The translations under genes were made by a program, and so were the position numbers. This document shows positions 52,494-62,306 of a stretch of DNA of 64,000 nucleotides, piece after piece. The DNA is from an uncultured Clostridium sp. GTDB lineage: Bacteria > Bacillota > Clostridia > Clostridiales > Clostridiaceae. The notes beneath the pieces were generated by a model that searched no databases, had not been told where the DNA came from, and was given only the letters and a program-made list of their open reading frames with translations. Location of the stretch: positions 1-64,000 of the forward strand of contig NZ_CAKVKB010000002.1 in assembly GCF_934754915.1 (NCBI RefSeq), given 5' to 3'. Within the stretch, counting starts at the first letter, position 1. Every line of letters begins with the position of its first letter.

Positions 52494-54320
52494 CTACTTC
52501 TTATTTCTGCTTATCATCCTTCTTCTTTCAGCAGGATCTAAAACTCTTTTTCTCATTCTAATATTTTCTGGTGTCACTTCAACTAATTCGTCTGAATTAA
52601 TAAAATCTAAACATTGTTCTAATGTCATTTCTAATGGTGGAGTAAGTTTTAATGCTTCATCTGCACCAGATGATCTTGTATTAGTAAGTTTTTTACCTTT
52701 ACATACATTTATGTCTATATCTTCAGCTCTTGAACATACTCCAACAACCATTCCTGTATAAACTGGCACGCCAGCACCTATGAATAATTGACCTTTATCT
52801 TGAGCATTATATAGTCCGTAAGTTATTGAATCACCAGATTCAAATGCAACTATTGAACCTCTATTTCTTGTTGGTATTTCACCTTTATATTGTTCATATC
52901 CTTCAAATACATGATTCATAATTCCATTACCCTTAGTATCTGTCATGAATTCATTTCTGAATCCAATAAGTCCTCTTGCTGGAATTTTGAATTCTAATCT
53001 TGTATAACCATTTACTGCTGATGTCATATTTACCATTTCAGCTTTTCTTGGTCCAAGCTTTTCCATAACTGGCCCCATAAATTCTTCTGGGACATCAATT
53101 GTCAAGTATTCTATCGGTTCTAACTTATGACCATTTTCTTCTTTAAATATAACATTTGCTTTAGAAACTTGGAATTCATATCCTTCTCTTCTCATTGTTT
53201 CAATCAATACTGAAAGATGAAGTTCTCCTCTTCCTGATACTTCAAAACAATCTGGAGTTATTTCTTTAACTCTTAAACTTACATTTGTTTCAAGCTCTTT
53301 CATTAATCTATCTCTTAAGTGTCTTGATGTAACAAATTCTCCTTCTTTACCTGCAAATGGAGAATCATTAACCATGAAATTCATATTAAGTGTTGGTTCA
53401 TCAATATGTACAAATGGTAATGCTTCTGGAGCACTTGAATCAGCAATTGTTTCACCTATATTAGCATCTACAACACCACTTACTGCTACTATATCACCCA
53501 TTCCTGCTTCATCAACTTCTACTCTTTTTAAACCATCATAAGTAAACACAGCAGTAATTTTGTAATTTGAAGTACTTCCATCATTTCTTACTAAAGAAAC
53601 TGATTGATTCTTTTTAACCTTACCTCTGTGAATCTTACCTATAGCAATTTTACCAACGAATGCATTTGTATCTAATGTAGTTACAAGCATCTGGAATGGT
53701 TCATCCATCTCTCCTTCTGGTGGTGCAACATGTTTTAATATTGTTTCAAATATTGGTGTCATATCGTTATTTGTATCTTCAACATTATATCTTGCAAATC
53801 CTTCTCTTGCTGAAGCATAAACTATTGGGAAGTCTAATTGTTCATCATTTGCTCCAAGTTCAACAAATAAATCAAATACTTCATCTATTACTTCAGCAGG
53901 TCTTGCATCTGGTTTATCTATTTTATTTATTATAACAATTGGCTTTAAACCTAATTCTAGTGATTTCTTAAGAACGAATTTAGTCTGTGGCATTGGTCCT
54001 TCATAAGAGTCAACTACTAATAAAACTGAGTCAACCATTTTAAGTACACGTTCAACTTCTCCACCAAAATCAGCATGTCCTGGAGTATCAACAATATTTA
54101 TTTTAACCCCATCATGCATTACTGCTGTATTTTTTGAAAGTATTGTAATTCCTCTTTCTTTTTCTAAGTCATTAGAATCCATTACTCTTTCTTGAACTTT
54201 TTCATTACTTCTGAAAATGTTACTTTGCTTTAATAGTGCATCAACTAATGTAGTCTTACCATGGTCAACGTGAGCTATGATAGCAATATTTCTAATATCT
54301 TCTCTTTTAATTAATTCCAT
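52494..54320 (-). CDS. typA: GTP-binding protein TypA/BipA
   Basis: Translational GTPase of 608 residues that helps ribosome assembly, especially at low temperature. G1 AHVDHGKTTLVDALLK near residue 16, G2/G3 RGITI and DTPGHADFGGEVER, G4 NKIDK, then domain II and the C-terminal BipA-specific domain. GGAGG ribosome binding site. Directly upstream of its RBS the leader has a perfect 7-bp-arm hairpin (54335-54350). Confidence 0.97.
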   Translation of the reverse strand: MELIKREDIRNIAIIAHVDHGKTTLVDALLKQSNIFRSNEKVQERVMDSNDLEKERGITILSKNTAVMHDGVKINIVDTPGHADFGGEVERVLKMVDSVLLVVDSYEGPMPQTKFVLKKSLELGLKPIVIINKIDKPDARPAEVIDEVFDLFVELGANDEQLDFPIVYASAREGFARYNVEDTNNDMTPIFETILKHVAPPEGEMDEPFQMLVTTLDTNAFVGKIAIGKIHRGKVKKNQSVSLVRNDGSTSNYKITAVFTYDGLKRVEVDEAGMGDIVAVSGVVDANIGETIADSSAPEALPFVHIDEPTLNMNFMVNDSPFAGKEGEFVTSRHLRDRLMKELETNVSLRVKEITPDCFEVSGRGELHLSVLIETMRREGYEFQVSKANVIFKEENGHKLEPIEYLTIDVPEEFMGPVMEKLGPRKAEMVNMTSAVNGYTRLEFKIPARGLIGFRNEFMTDTKGNGIMNHVFEGYEQYKGEIPTRNRGSIVAFESGDSITYGLYNAQDKGQLFIGAGVPVYTGMVVGVCSRAEDIDINVCKGKKLTNTRSSGADEALKLTPPLEMTLEQCLDFINSDELVEVTPENIRMRKRVLDPAERRRMISRNKK

Positions 54321-54334
54321 TTTAATTCCTCCAT

Positions 54335-54350
54335 ACAGTATTTATACTGT
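54335..54350 (-). promoter_or_regulatory. Palindrome in the typA leader
   Basis: ACAGTAT-TT-ATACTGT just before the GGAGG of typA. It could form an RNA hairpin next to the ribosome binding site or be an operator; function is not known. Confidence 0.35.
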
Positions 54351-54537
54351 GAATTTTATATGTACTAGTTTATATCTATACTTATTTATTAACAAGTAAA
54401 AATTAAAGTATTTATTGCAAATAAGTTCTTATTCATTAAAATGTATTCCAATTCATATAAATATCTGGATAAATGATTTAGCATTATCAGCTAATATCTT
54501 TATTAATATATGAATGTAAACCTATAACTGTTTTTTT

Positions 54538-54574
54538 CCAAAAGAAAATTGGATACAAAAAGTACCCAATTTCT
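54538..54574 (-). terminator. Terminator after rnjA
   Basis: AGAAATTGGG/CCAATTTTCT stem with TACTTTTTGTA apical part and following TTTTGG on the minus strand. The remaining bases between it and typA (54321-54537) are AT-rich with no gene. Confidence 0.6.
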
Positions 54575-54647
54575 CACGTAACTATAATTAATATTACTCT
54601 TTTAATCATAAAAAGTCAAGTATAATCAAATCAATACAAACTCTTAA

Positions 54648-56315
54648 TTAAAATTCCATTATTATTGGTAATATCATTGGCTTTCTCTTAGTCTTTTCAT
54701 AAAGGAATTCTCTTAATTCATCCCTCATCTTAGACTTTAATGTAGCCCAATCAGTTATCTGTCTTTCTTCACAGTCTTTTAAAACAGCCCTTACAATTTC
54801 TCTTGCTTCGTCCATAAGACCTTCAGATTCTCTTACATAAACAAATCCTCTTGAAATTATATCCGGTCCTGACACTACTTTACCAGTCTGCTTTTCAATT
54901 GTAACAACTACTGTTAATATACCATCCTGTGACAAATGCTTTCTATCTCTTAAAACAATGTTACCTACATCGCCAACACCTAATCCATCAACAAAAACTT
55001 GACCAGAAGTTACACTTCCATTTTTCTTAATTGAATTACGAGTTACTTCAATAACATCTCCATTTTCGCATATAACAAGATTTTTTTCTGGAAGTCCAAG
55101 TTCCATAGCTAATTCTCCATGTTTTTTAAGATGTCTGTATTCTCCATGAACTGGTATGAAAAATCTTGGCTTTACCAATGCCTGCATAAGCTTTAATTCT
55201 TCTTGACAAGCATGCCCAGATACGTGAATTTTCTCAGCCGAATCATATATTACTTCAGCACCTTTTTTAAACAGCTGATTAACAACTCTTGAAACAAATT
55301 TTTCATTTCCAGGTATAGGTGTTGCTGAAATAATTACAGTGTCTCCTGGAACTATAGTTATTTTTCTATGTTCTGAAGCTGCCATTCTTGCCAAAGCTGA
55401 CATAGGTTCACCTTGACTTCCAGTTGTTATTATTACCATTTTTTCATTTGGATACTTTCCAATCTGATCAATAGGAACTAACACATCTTTTTCAGCTTCA
55501 AGGTAACCAAGTTCAATAGCAACCTGAACTATGTTCTCCATACTCCTTCCAGACACTGATACTTTTTTATCATATTTTTGTGCAGCAGTTATTATCTGCT
55601 GAATTCTGTGAACATTTGATGCAAATGTCGCTACAATTATTCTTCCAGAAGCTTTTCCAAATAGTCTGTCAAATGTTTCTCCTACAACTCTTTCAGTCAT
55701 AGTATATCCTGGTCTTTCAACGTTTGTTGAATCAGCCATCATAACCAAAACACCTTTTCTTCCTATTTCAGCCAGTCTTGCAAAATCCATCATTTCTCCA
55801 TCTATTGGAGTATAATCAATTTTAAAATCTCCTGTATGAAGAACCACACCAAGAGGAGTATGAATTGCTATTGCTACTGAATCAGCTATAGAATGATTAG
55901 TCTTAATAAATTCAACTGATACACTGCTTAATTTTATTATATCTTTAGGCTTCACTCTTACCAATTCTGTTGATCCTAATAAACCGTGCTCTTTAAGTTT
56001 TGTTTCAACAATTCCAAGAGTAAGCTTTGTACCATATACAGGAACATTTAATTGCTTTAATACATAAGGCAATGCTCCTATATGATCCTCATGTCCATGA
56101 GTTAAAAATATTCCTTTTATTTTTTCCGAATTCTTAAGAAGATATGAAATATCTGGTATTACTATATCTATTCCAAACATATCGTCATCAGGAAACTTCA
56201 AACCACAGTCTATAATTACAATATCTTCTTTATATTCTATAGCTGTAATGTTTTTCCCGATTTCATTTATACCACCAAGAGGAATTATCTTAATCTTCGC
56301 TCTCTCATTTTTCAT
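54648..56315 (-). CDS. rnjA: Ribonuclease J
   Basis: Metallo-beta-lactamase/beta-CASP RNase with endo- and 5'-3' exo-activity, central in mRNA turnover. 555 residues: zinc-binding THGHEDHIGALPYVL near residue 74, HTGDFKIDYTP, ADSTNVERPGYTMTE, beta-CASP motifs and HVSGHACQEELKLM near residue 366, and the C-terminal RNase J domain. Only one paralogue is in this window; J1 or J2 identity cannot be decided with certainty. Confidence 0.95.
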   Translation of the reverse strand: MKNERAKIKIIPLGGINEIGKNITAIEYKEDIVIIDCGLKFPDDDMFGIDIVIPDISYLLKNSEKIKGIFLTHGHEDHIGALPYVLKQLNVPVYGTKLTLGIVETKLKEHGLLGSTELVRVKPKDIIKLSSVSVEFIKTNHSIADSVAIAIHTPLGVVLHTGDFKIDYTPIDGEMMDFARLAEIGRKGVLVMMADSTNVERPGYTMTERVVGETFDRLFGKASGRIIVATFASNVHRIQQIITAAQKYDKKVSVSGRSMENIVQVAIELGYLEAEKDVLVPIDQIGKYPNEKMVIITTGSQGEPMSALARMAASEHRKITIVPGDTVIISATPIPGNEKFVSRVVNQLFKKGAEVIYDSAEKIHVSGHACQEELKLMQALVKPRFFIPVHGEYRHLKKHGELAMELGLPEKNLVICENGDVIEVTRNSIKKNGSVTSGQVFVDGLGVGDVGNIVLRDRKHLSQDGILTVVVTIEKQTGKVVSGPDIISRGFVYVRESEGLMDEAREIVRAVLKDCEERQITDWATLKSKMRDELREFLYEKTKRKPMILPIIMEF

Positions 56316-56375
56316 ATTTCCCCTCCTTTTTCCTAATATTTATTTATAAACAAAGGTTTCTTTTAAAAAATCCTT

Positions 56376-56840
56376 TTATTCATCAAGTTGTTTTTCCTGA
56401 CACTCTTTGCATATTCCATAAAATTTCAAACTATGGTCGAGTATCTTAAATTTGTAGTTACTCTCAATATTAGCTTCAAGGTCTTCTAAAAGATCATCTT
56501 GAACCTCTAATACTTTATTACATATGTTACATATTAAATGATGATGTCTGTGAGTTTCATTAGAATGCAATATTTCATATCTGCTGCATCCATCATTTAA
56601 ATCAAGTCTTGATATAACATTTAATTCTTCAAGAAGCAGAATAGTTCTATAAACTGTTGCCAGACCTATTTCCGGGCAATCCTTTTTAACTTCGTCATAA
56701 ATTTCTTCTGCTGTTAAATGTTTACCTTCGTTTTTTATTATTGTATCAACAATAGACCTTCTCTGAGGAGTTAATTTATACCCCTTTTTCTTTAGGTCTT
56801 CTTTTAAGGCATTCATATCAATTAAATTTGATTCCTGCAT
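56376..56840 (-). CDS. Fur family transcriptional regulator
   Basis: 154 residues: winged helix (KLTPQRRSIVDTIIKNEGKH, LATVYRTILLLEELNVISR) and the metal-binding part with HRHHHLICNICNKVLEVQDD and CKECQ, i.e. two CxxC pairs for structural zinc. Could be Fur, PerR or Zur; the HxHHH motif and DNDG... pattern do not settle it. It stands between the DUF1292 gene and rnjA. Confidence 0.87.
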   Translation of the reverse strand: MQESNLIDMNALKEDLKKKGYKLTPQRRSIVDTIIKNEGKHLTAEEIYDEVKKDCPEIGLATVYRTILLLEELNVISRLDLNDGCSRYEILHSNETHRHHHLICNICNKVLEVQDDLLEDLEANIESNYKFKILDHSLKFYGICKECQEKQLDE

Positions 56841-56899
56841 TTATAACACCTCACTTTCTCATTCTTAAGGAATTTAATTTATAATCAATATAATTTTAA

Positions 56900-57178
56900 T
56901 TATTCTTCAAATAAACCATCTTCACTCATTAAAGTATTATAAGTCTCTAAAACCATTTCAAATTCTTCATCATCATCTTCTAGAGCTAAAAATACTTCAC
57001 TTCCATCTTCTTCTTTAAAAATTTTAAAAGCATATGCTTCATCAGTTTCTTCAAAAGCTGGCGTTGCAATTATATATTGCCCTTTTAATTTTTCAATTTC
57101 AAAATATATAATAACCTCAAACTTTACATCATTTCCATTTTCATCTGGTATATATACATATTTTGCATCCTTATCCAT
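56900..57178 (-). CDS. DUF1292 family acidic protein
   Basis: 92 residues, strongly acidic, with the DUF1292 pattern (YVYIPDENGNDVKFEVIIYF, then TPAFEETDEAYAFKI and EEDGSEVFLALEDDDEEFE). Usually encoded between ruvX and a fur-type gene in the alaS-ireB-ruvX string (YrzB in Bacillus). Function unknown. Confidence 0.85.
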   Translation of the reverse strand: MDKDAKYVYIPDENGNDVKFEVIIYFEIEKLKGQYIIATPAFEETDEAYAFKIFKEEDGSEVFLALEDDDEEFEMVLETYNTLMSEDGLFEE

Positions 57179-57298
57179 ACATACTTTCCTTTCTGTTTCT
57201 AATTTATATATTAATTCTCTTTACAATTTTCATCAAGAGATTATCTTCAAATTCATTTTAAAATAATTTTACAATTTTCTTAATTTTATAAAAAATAA

Positions 57299-57721
57299 TT
57301 ACATTTGTCTAGAAATCATATCTAGATATCCTTGTAGTATATAAGTAGATGCTACTTTATCTACTATCTTCTTCCTCTTATTTCTTGACAAATCTGCTTC
57401 AAGCATAGCTTTATGTGCAGCTACTGTTGTTAAGCGTTCATCCCAGAACTTAATTTCAATGCCAAGTTTTTCTTCTAACAAATTTCCAAACGACATTGCT
57501 AATTCACCTGATGGACCTATTGTTCCATTCATATTCTTTGGCAATCCAACAACAATTGTTTCAACTTTATAATCATCACATATTTTCTTTAAATCTTCTA
57601 TATCTTTTTCTTTATTACTTCTTCTTATAGTTGTGAGTCCTTGTGCTGTAAAACCTAATGGATCACTTATTGCAACTCCTATAGTTTTCTGTCCCAAATC
57701 CAGACCTAATATTCTCTTCAA
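57299..57721 (-). CDS. ruvX: Holliday junction resolvase-like protein RuvX (YqgF)
   Basis: RNase H-fold protein (140 residues) with the N-terminal GLDLGQKTIGVAISDP and the conserved VVGLPKNMNGTIGPSG and WDERLTT motifs. Involved in rRNA processing and possibly recombination. Start codon is TTG after GAGGTGAAAAA. Conserved alaS-ireB-ruvX gene order. Confidence 0.93.
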   Translation of the reverse strand: MKRILGLDLGQKTIGVAISDPLGFTAQGLTTIRRSNKEKDIEDLKKICDDYKVETIVVGLPKNMNGTIGPSGELAMSFGNLLEEKLGIEIKFWDERLTTVAAHKAMLEADLSRNKRKKIVDKVASTYILQGYLDMISRQM

Positions 57722-57743
57722 TTTTTCACCTCACGAATATAAA

Positions 57744-57772
57744 TAAAAGTGCCCGTAGATAACGGGCACTCT
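57744..57772 (-). terminator. Terminator between ireB and ruvX
   Basis: AGTGCCCGT/ACGGGCACT perfect stem with a five-base loop, followed on the minus strand by TTTATTT, immediately after the ireB stop and before the ruvX start. Likely attenuates rather than ends the operon. Confidence 0.65.
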
Positions 57773-57774
57773 TT

Positions 57775-58032
57775 CTACTTTATCTCTAAATAAGATTTTA
57801 TTACTTCTTCCAGTATGTCATCTCTTTCGAGTTTTCTTACTAAAGCCCTTGCTCCGTTGTAATTAGTGATGTAAGTAGGGTCTCCTGAAATCAAATATCC
57901 AACCAATTGATTTATAGGATTATATCCTTTTTCCTGCAATGAATTATAAACCTGTGACAAGATAGACTTTGTAAGAGCTTCTTTATTCTTACTCAAATCA
58001 AATTGCATTGTTGCTTCTATATTATTACTCAT
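57775..58032 (-). CDS. ireB: IreB family regulatory phosphoprotein
   Basis: 85 residues with the family pattern (MSNNIEATMQFDLSKN, the YNSLQEKGYNPINQLVGYL stretch, LISGDPTYITNYNGARALVR). In Enterococcus faecalis IreB is a small dimer phosphorylated on Thr by the PASTA kinase IreK and tunes cephalosporin resistance. PrkC of this organism (3041-5020) is the equivalent kinase, so IreB is a likely substrate. First in the ireB-ruvX pair after alaS. Confidence 0.92.
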   Translation of the reverse strand: MSNNIEATMQFDLSKNKEALTKSILSQVYNSLQEKGYNPINQLVGYLISGDPTYITNYNGARALVRKLERDDILEEVIKSYLEIK

Positions 58033-58039
58033 AACTCAT

Positions 58040-58056
58040 GCTGCTTAAACTGCAGC
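58040..58056 (-). promoter_or_regulatory. Hairpin between ribosome binding site and ireB start
   Basis: GCTGC/GCAGC with a seven-base loop sits between AAGGGGGTGA and the ATG of ireB. Without the hairpin the distance is too long for normal initiation; folded, the site is brought within a few bases of the start. An ATG two codons earlier (ATGAGTT) makes only a four-codon frame. Confidence 0.4.
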
Positions 58057-58172
58057 TCACCCCCTTACGCATATTCTAAGGAAACTATATCCATAATTAT
58101 TGTTAACATTATAATTATATTTTATACCTGAATCTTTATTTAAATTATACTCTAATTTGAACAAAAAGTATA

Positions 58173-60812
58173 CTATTTTACCAAAGTTTCAACTATTTTA
58201 TAAGATTCTTCAATAGCCTCACTAATTTTTTCTGGAAGCTTTCCACCAGCTTGAGCCATGTCTGGTCTTCCACCTCCACCTCCTCCAAGGATAGCAGAAA
58301 CTTCTTTTATTAGTTTACCACAGTGAGCACCCTTAGCCACTGCATCTTTATCAGCCATAGCACATATAATAACTTTTCCATTATTAGAACTCATAAGTAA
58401 AACAAGACTGTTTTCAACTTTGTCTCGTACCTTTTCACATACATCTCTAAGTGCGTCACTATCAACATCTTTTAATTCATAAGATACTACATTTATTCCT
58501 TTTATTTCTTTGCTGCTTGCAATTATGTCATCCAATCCCATAGTAGCAAATTTAGCTTTTAATTGAGCTATTTCTTTTTCTTTTTCTTTTATTTCTTTTA
58601 AATTCTGGTCTATTTTTGTAGAAATTTCCTTTTGAGCACATTTTAATTTTCCACAAGCTTCTTTTAAAAGTTCTTCTTTTTCATTTATAAATTTAACAGC
58701 TTCTTTTCCTGTTACAGCTTCTATTCTTCTTGTACCTGCAGCGATTCCACTTTCAGATATAATTTTAAACAATCCAATTTTACCAGTATTATCTATATGA
58801 GTACCACCACATAATTCCTTTGAATATTCTCCAGCAGTAACTACTCTTACTTTGTCTCCATATTTATCATCAAAAATACCAATTGCTCCACTATTCTTTG
58901 CAGCATTTAAATCCATAACTTCAGTAACTACTGGTGTAACACTTGTTATAGCATCATTAACTAATTCCTCAACTTTTAGAATTTCTTCTTCTGTCAATCC
59001 TTCAAAATGAGAAAAGTCAAATCTTAATCTTTCATCAGTTACTAACGAACCTGCCTGATGTACATGAGATCCAAGAACCTTTTTAAGTGCAGTATCTAAT
59101 AAATGAGTAGCTGTATGATTCTTTCTTATTCTTTCACGTCTTTCTTTATCTATTGATAAAGTAACAATATCATTTACCTTTACTTCTCCACTTAAAACTT
59201 CAACAAAGTGTACTATCTTTCCACCAATGTTCTTCTTAGTATCTACAACAGCAGCTTTAAAGCTGTCACTATAAATCACACCTGTATCTCCAATCTGTCC
59301 TCCCATTTCAGCATAAAATGGAGTTACATCTGTAACTATTATTCCCTTATTTCCTTCAGTTAATGAATCAGCAAACTCATCACCATTTATCAGTACTTCA
59401 ACTTTACCATTAAGTTCATCATTTTCATATCCATCAAATTCTGTTTCCACTTCTGCACTTATTGCATCTGAAGTTTTAACATCAGCACCCATATAGTTAG
59501 AAACTTTTCTTGCACTTCTTGCTCTTTCTCTTTGTATTTTCATTTCTTCATGGAATGCTTCTTCATCCAAAGAAAGTCCTTCATCTTCTAATATTTCTTT
59601 TGTAAGTTCCATTGGGAATCCAAAAGTGTCATATAATTTGAATCCGTCTGCACCACTAAGAACTTTTTCATTCTTTGCTTTTAAATCAGCTATGAATCCA
59701 TTTAATATTTCTATACCAGCATCTAAAGTTTCTCTAAACTTATCTTCTTCTATTTTTATTACTTTCTTGATATATTCCTTCTTAGTTTCTAATTCTGGAT
59801 ATGCATCTTTTGAATCCCTTATAACAACATCACATAAGTTGCAAAGGAATGCATCTTTGATTCCTAAAGTCTTTCCATGTCTAGCTGCTCTTCTTAGAAG
59901 TCTTCTTAAAACATATCCTCTTCCTTCATTTGAAGGCATGATATCATCTGAAATCATAAAAGTTATAGATCTTATATGATCTGTTATTAATCTTAATGAT
60001 ATATCAGTTTTATGATTTTCACCATACTTAACTCCTGCAAGCTTAGCAACTTCATTTAATATATTTTCTAATGTATCTATTTCAAAAATACTGTTTTTAC
60101 CCTGCATTACAACTGCAAGTCTTTCAAGTCCCATTCCTGTATCTATGTTAGTACTTGCAAGTTTTTCATAATTTCCTTTTCCATCACCATCAAATTGAGT
60201 GAATACAAGGTTCCATACTTCAATTATCTTATCAGCATCTGATAATTCAACAAATTCTTCAGCATTCTTTGGAACTTCTTCTGTTCTGCTGAAATGAATT
60301 TCTGTACAAGGACCACAAGGACCAGCACCATGTTCCCAGAAGTTATCTTCTTTTCCTAGTCTAAATATGTGGCTCTTATCTACATCTGTAAGAGTAGTCC
60401 AGTATTCATAAGCCTCATCATCGTCTAAATATATTGTTACATATAGCTTATCCTTTGGCATTTCTAAAACTTCTGTTAAAAACTCCCAAGCCCAAGGAAT
60501 AACTTCTTTCTTAAAATAATCTCCAAAAGAAAAATTTCCAAGCATTTCAAAGAATGTACCGTGTCTGCTTGTAATACCTACATTTTCAATATCACCAGTT
60601 CTTACACACTTTTGACAAGTAGTAACCCTTCTTCTTGGTGGTTCTTGTAAGCCAGTAAAGTAAGGCTTTAATGGCGCCATACCTGCATTTATTAATAATA
60701 AACTTTTATCATTTTTTGGCACTAAAGAAAAACTATCCATTTTTAAATGTCCTTTACTTTCAAAGAACTTTAAATAAGCATCTCTTAAGTCATTAGTCTT
60801 TGTAAATTTCAT
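58173..60812 (-). CDS. alaS: Alanine-tRNA ligase
   Basis: Attaches alanine to tRNA(Ala). 879 residues: class II catalytic domain (FFESKGHLKMDSFSLVP, RHGTFFEMLGNFSFGDYF), editing domain with HTATHLLDTALKKVLG and CGGTHIDNTGKIG zinc-binding motifs, and a C-terminal Gly-rich domain (AILGGGGGGRPDMAQAGGK). Expression is controlled by the T-box upstream. Confidence 0.98.
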   Translation of the reverse strand: MKFTKTNDLRDAYLKFFESKGHLKMDSFSLVPKNDKSLLLINAGMAPLKPYFTGLQEPPRRRVTTCQKCVRTGDIENVGITSRHGTFFEMLGNFSFGDYFKKEVIPWAWEFLTEVLEMPKDKLYVTIYLDDDEAYEYWTTLTDVDKSHIFRLGKEDNFWEHGAGPCGPCTEIHFSRTEEVPKNAEEFVELSDADKIIEVWNLVFTQFDGDGKGNYEKLASTNIDTGMGLERLAVVMQGKNSIFEIDTLENILNEVAKLAGVKYGENHKTDISLRLITDHIRSITFMISDDIMPSNEGRGYVLRRLLRRAARHGKTLGIKDAFLCNLCDVVIRDSKDAYPELETKKEYIKKVIKIEEDKFRETLDAGIEILNGFIADLKAKNEKVLSGADGFKLYDTFGFPMELTKEILEDEGLSLDEEAFHEEMKIQRERARSARKVSNYMGADVKTSDAISAEVETEFDGYENDELNGKVEVLINGDEFADSLTEGNKGIIVTDVTPFYAEMGGQIGDTGVIYSDSFKAAVVDTKKNIGGKIVHFVEVLSGEVKVNDIVTLSIDKERRERIRKNHTATHLLDTALKKVLGSHVHQAGSLVTDERLRFDFSHFEGLTEEEILKVEELVNDAITSVTPVVTEVMDLNAAKNSGAIGIFDDKYGDKVRVVTAGEYSKELCGGTHIDNTGKIGLFKIISESGIAAGTRRIEAVTGKEAVKFINEKEELLKEACGKLKCAQKEISTKIDQNLKEIKEKEKEIAQLKAKFATMGLDDIIASSKEIKGINVVSYELKDVDSDALRDVCEKVRDKVENSLVLLMSSNNGKVIICAMADKDAVAKGAHCGKLIKEVSAILGGGGGGRPDMAQAGGKLPEKISEAIEESYKIVETLVK

Positions 60813-60979
60813 AAGTTATTCCTCCATTTATTAATTTATCTTTGAACTGTCAAAATACTGTTACATCATACCGAATAAAGATAAGTCAATTTCTGCATAT
60901 TTACAGAATTAATTATACATTATCATTATTTCAAATTCATGTTGAAAAGCAGAAACTTTTCATATAAATCTTTACAAAA

Positions 60980-61193
60980 TAAAAAAGCTTCCTTCCCATG
61001 AAATCACAAGGGACGAAAGCTGAATTTCCGCGGTACCACCCTAATTATGTATAAAATATACATCACTTAGTAAAAATTATAGCTCCTAGGCAGCTTCAAA
61101 TTACAATAGCAGAAAGTTTTCACCAGCCACTTTCTCTCTTAATGTCTATTTATAATTCTACTTTTCCTATTCATCGCTTAATATATGTTTTCA
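60980..61193 (-). ncRNA. T-box leader of alaS (alanine specifier)
   Basis: On the minus strand the leader shows AGCGATGAATAGGAAAAG, AGAGAGAAAGTGGCTGGTG, then TTTGAAGCTGCC in which GCT is the alanine specifier codon, the antiterminator/T-box sequence AGGGTGGTACCGCGG (plus 61028-61042) and a terminator whose arm ends CTTCCTTCCCATG...AGCTTTTTT. Uncharged tRNA(Ala) is expected to stabilise the antiterminator. Confidence 0.95.
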
Positions 61194-61199
61194 ACAAAA

Positions 61200-61228
61200 A
61201 TTATATTTCATATACATAATTCTGTCAA
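61200..61228 (-). promoter_or_regulatory. alaS promoter
   Basis: TTGACA (plus 61223-61228) and TATAAT (plus 61200-61205) with a 17-base spacer on the minus strand, directly before the T-box leader. Confidence 0.8.
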
Positions 61229-61277
61229 TACATATAATACTATTGTACAATACTAAACATTTAATAGTCACAAATTC

Positions 61278-62306
61278 TTAAAAGAAATAGTAATTAATAT
61301 CATCATATAAAACTTTTATTATTACAGCTATCGGTACTATTATAATCATCCCCATAAAACCTCCAAATTTATCCCCTATAAGAAGAAGAATTATTATAAC
61401 TACGGGATGCATTTCTGTATTATCTCCAGTTATTTTAGGCGATAATATATTTCCTTCTATCTGCTGTATTAAAATCATACCCGCAAGAACCCATAAAGCT
61501 TTTGATGGTGACAATATAAATGCAATAAAAACGGCAGGTATCATTCCAAAAATCGGTCCAAAATAAGGTATTATATTAAATAATCCATTAAGTACTGCAA
61601 TCCACAAAGGAAATCTTATTCCAAGCAATATAAGAAGAATAAAAGTAAGAATTCCTATTATTCCACATAAATATAACTGACTACATATATACCTTTTTAG
61701 AACTTTGTTTATATCTTTTACTATTTTTTCAGTAAGATCTCTTCTTTCTGTAGGAAGAAAAAGCAGCATCCTTGAAAACATCTTTGTTCCATCACACATA
61801 AAATAATATGTAATTATAGGAATAACCGCTAATGATATTACTTTTGAACTTGTTTCCAATATATTATCAAATATATTTTCTGAAAAATTCACCCATATTC
61901 TATTACTTTTTTCTACAATCAAATTGTAGAAAGCTTCTATTTTAGGTGCATTATTCAAGTTGAACTTTTGAATAATATCTTCATATAGTAATGTTAAATC
62001 ATCAAATACATCATTTATAGATGATAGTTCTTTTATAAAACCTGGTAAAATCATTGCAATACCTAGCACGACAATCGTTATGACAATTACTATTACTACT
62101 ATAGATGATACTCTCCTATCAAGTCCAACTCTCTCTTCAAAAAATTCTTTAATTGGACTTAAAATATATGCTAATACAAAAGAAATAAATACAATATCTG
62201 TTATTTCCTTGACAGATGAATTAAATAAATATAGACATATAAGACTTATTCCTATCAGAACACCTGCTAATACAAGCAACTTTGATTTATGCTTTTGCAG
62301 AATCAT
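61278..62306 (-). CDS. AI-2E family transporter-like membrane protein
   Basis: About 342 residues with seven to eight predicted membrane spans and family features (YILSPIKEFFEER, NGLFNIIPYFGPIFGMIPAV, EGNILSPKITGDNTEMHPVV). These proteins export small molecules in some cases (TqsA for AI-2) and function as Na+/H+ antiporters in others; the substrate is unknown. ATG at 62306 is used because GGAG lies seven bases before it, within the end of the PRC-barrel gene. Confidence 0.85.
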   Translation of the reverse strand: MILQKHKSKLLVLAGVLIGISLICLYLFNSSVKEITDIVFISFVLAYILSPIKEFFEERVGLDRRVSSIVVIVIVITIVVLGIAMILPGFIKELSSINDVFDDLTLLYEDIIQKFNLNNAPKIEAFYNLIVEKSNRIWVNFSENIFDNILETSSKVISLAVIPIITYYFMCDGTKMFSRMLLFLPTERRDLTEKIVKDINKVLKRYICSQLYLCGIIGILTFILLILLGIRFPLWIAVLNGLFNIIPYFGPIFGMIPAVFIAFILSPSKALWVLAGMILIQQIEGNILSPKITGDNTEMHPVVIIILLLIGDKFGGFMGMIIIVPIAVIIKVLYDDINYYFF

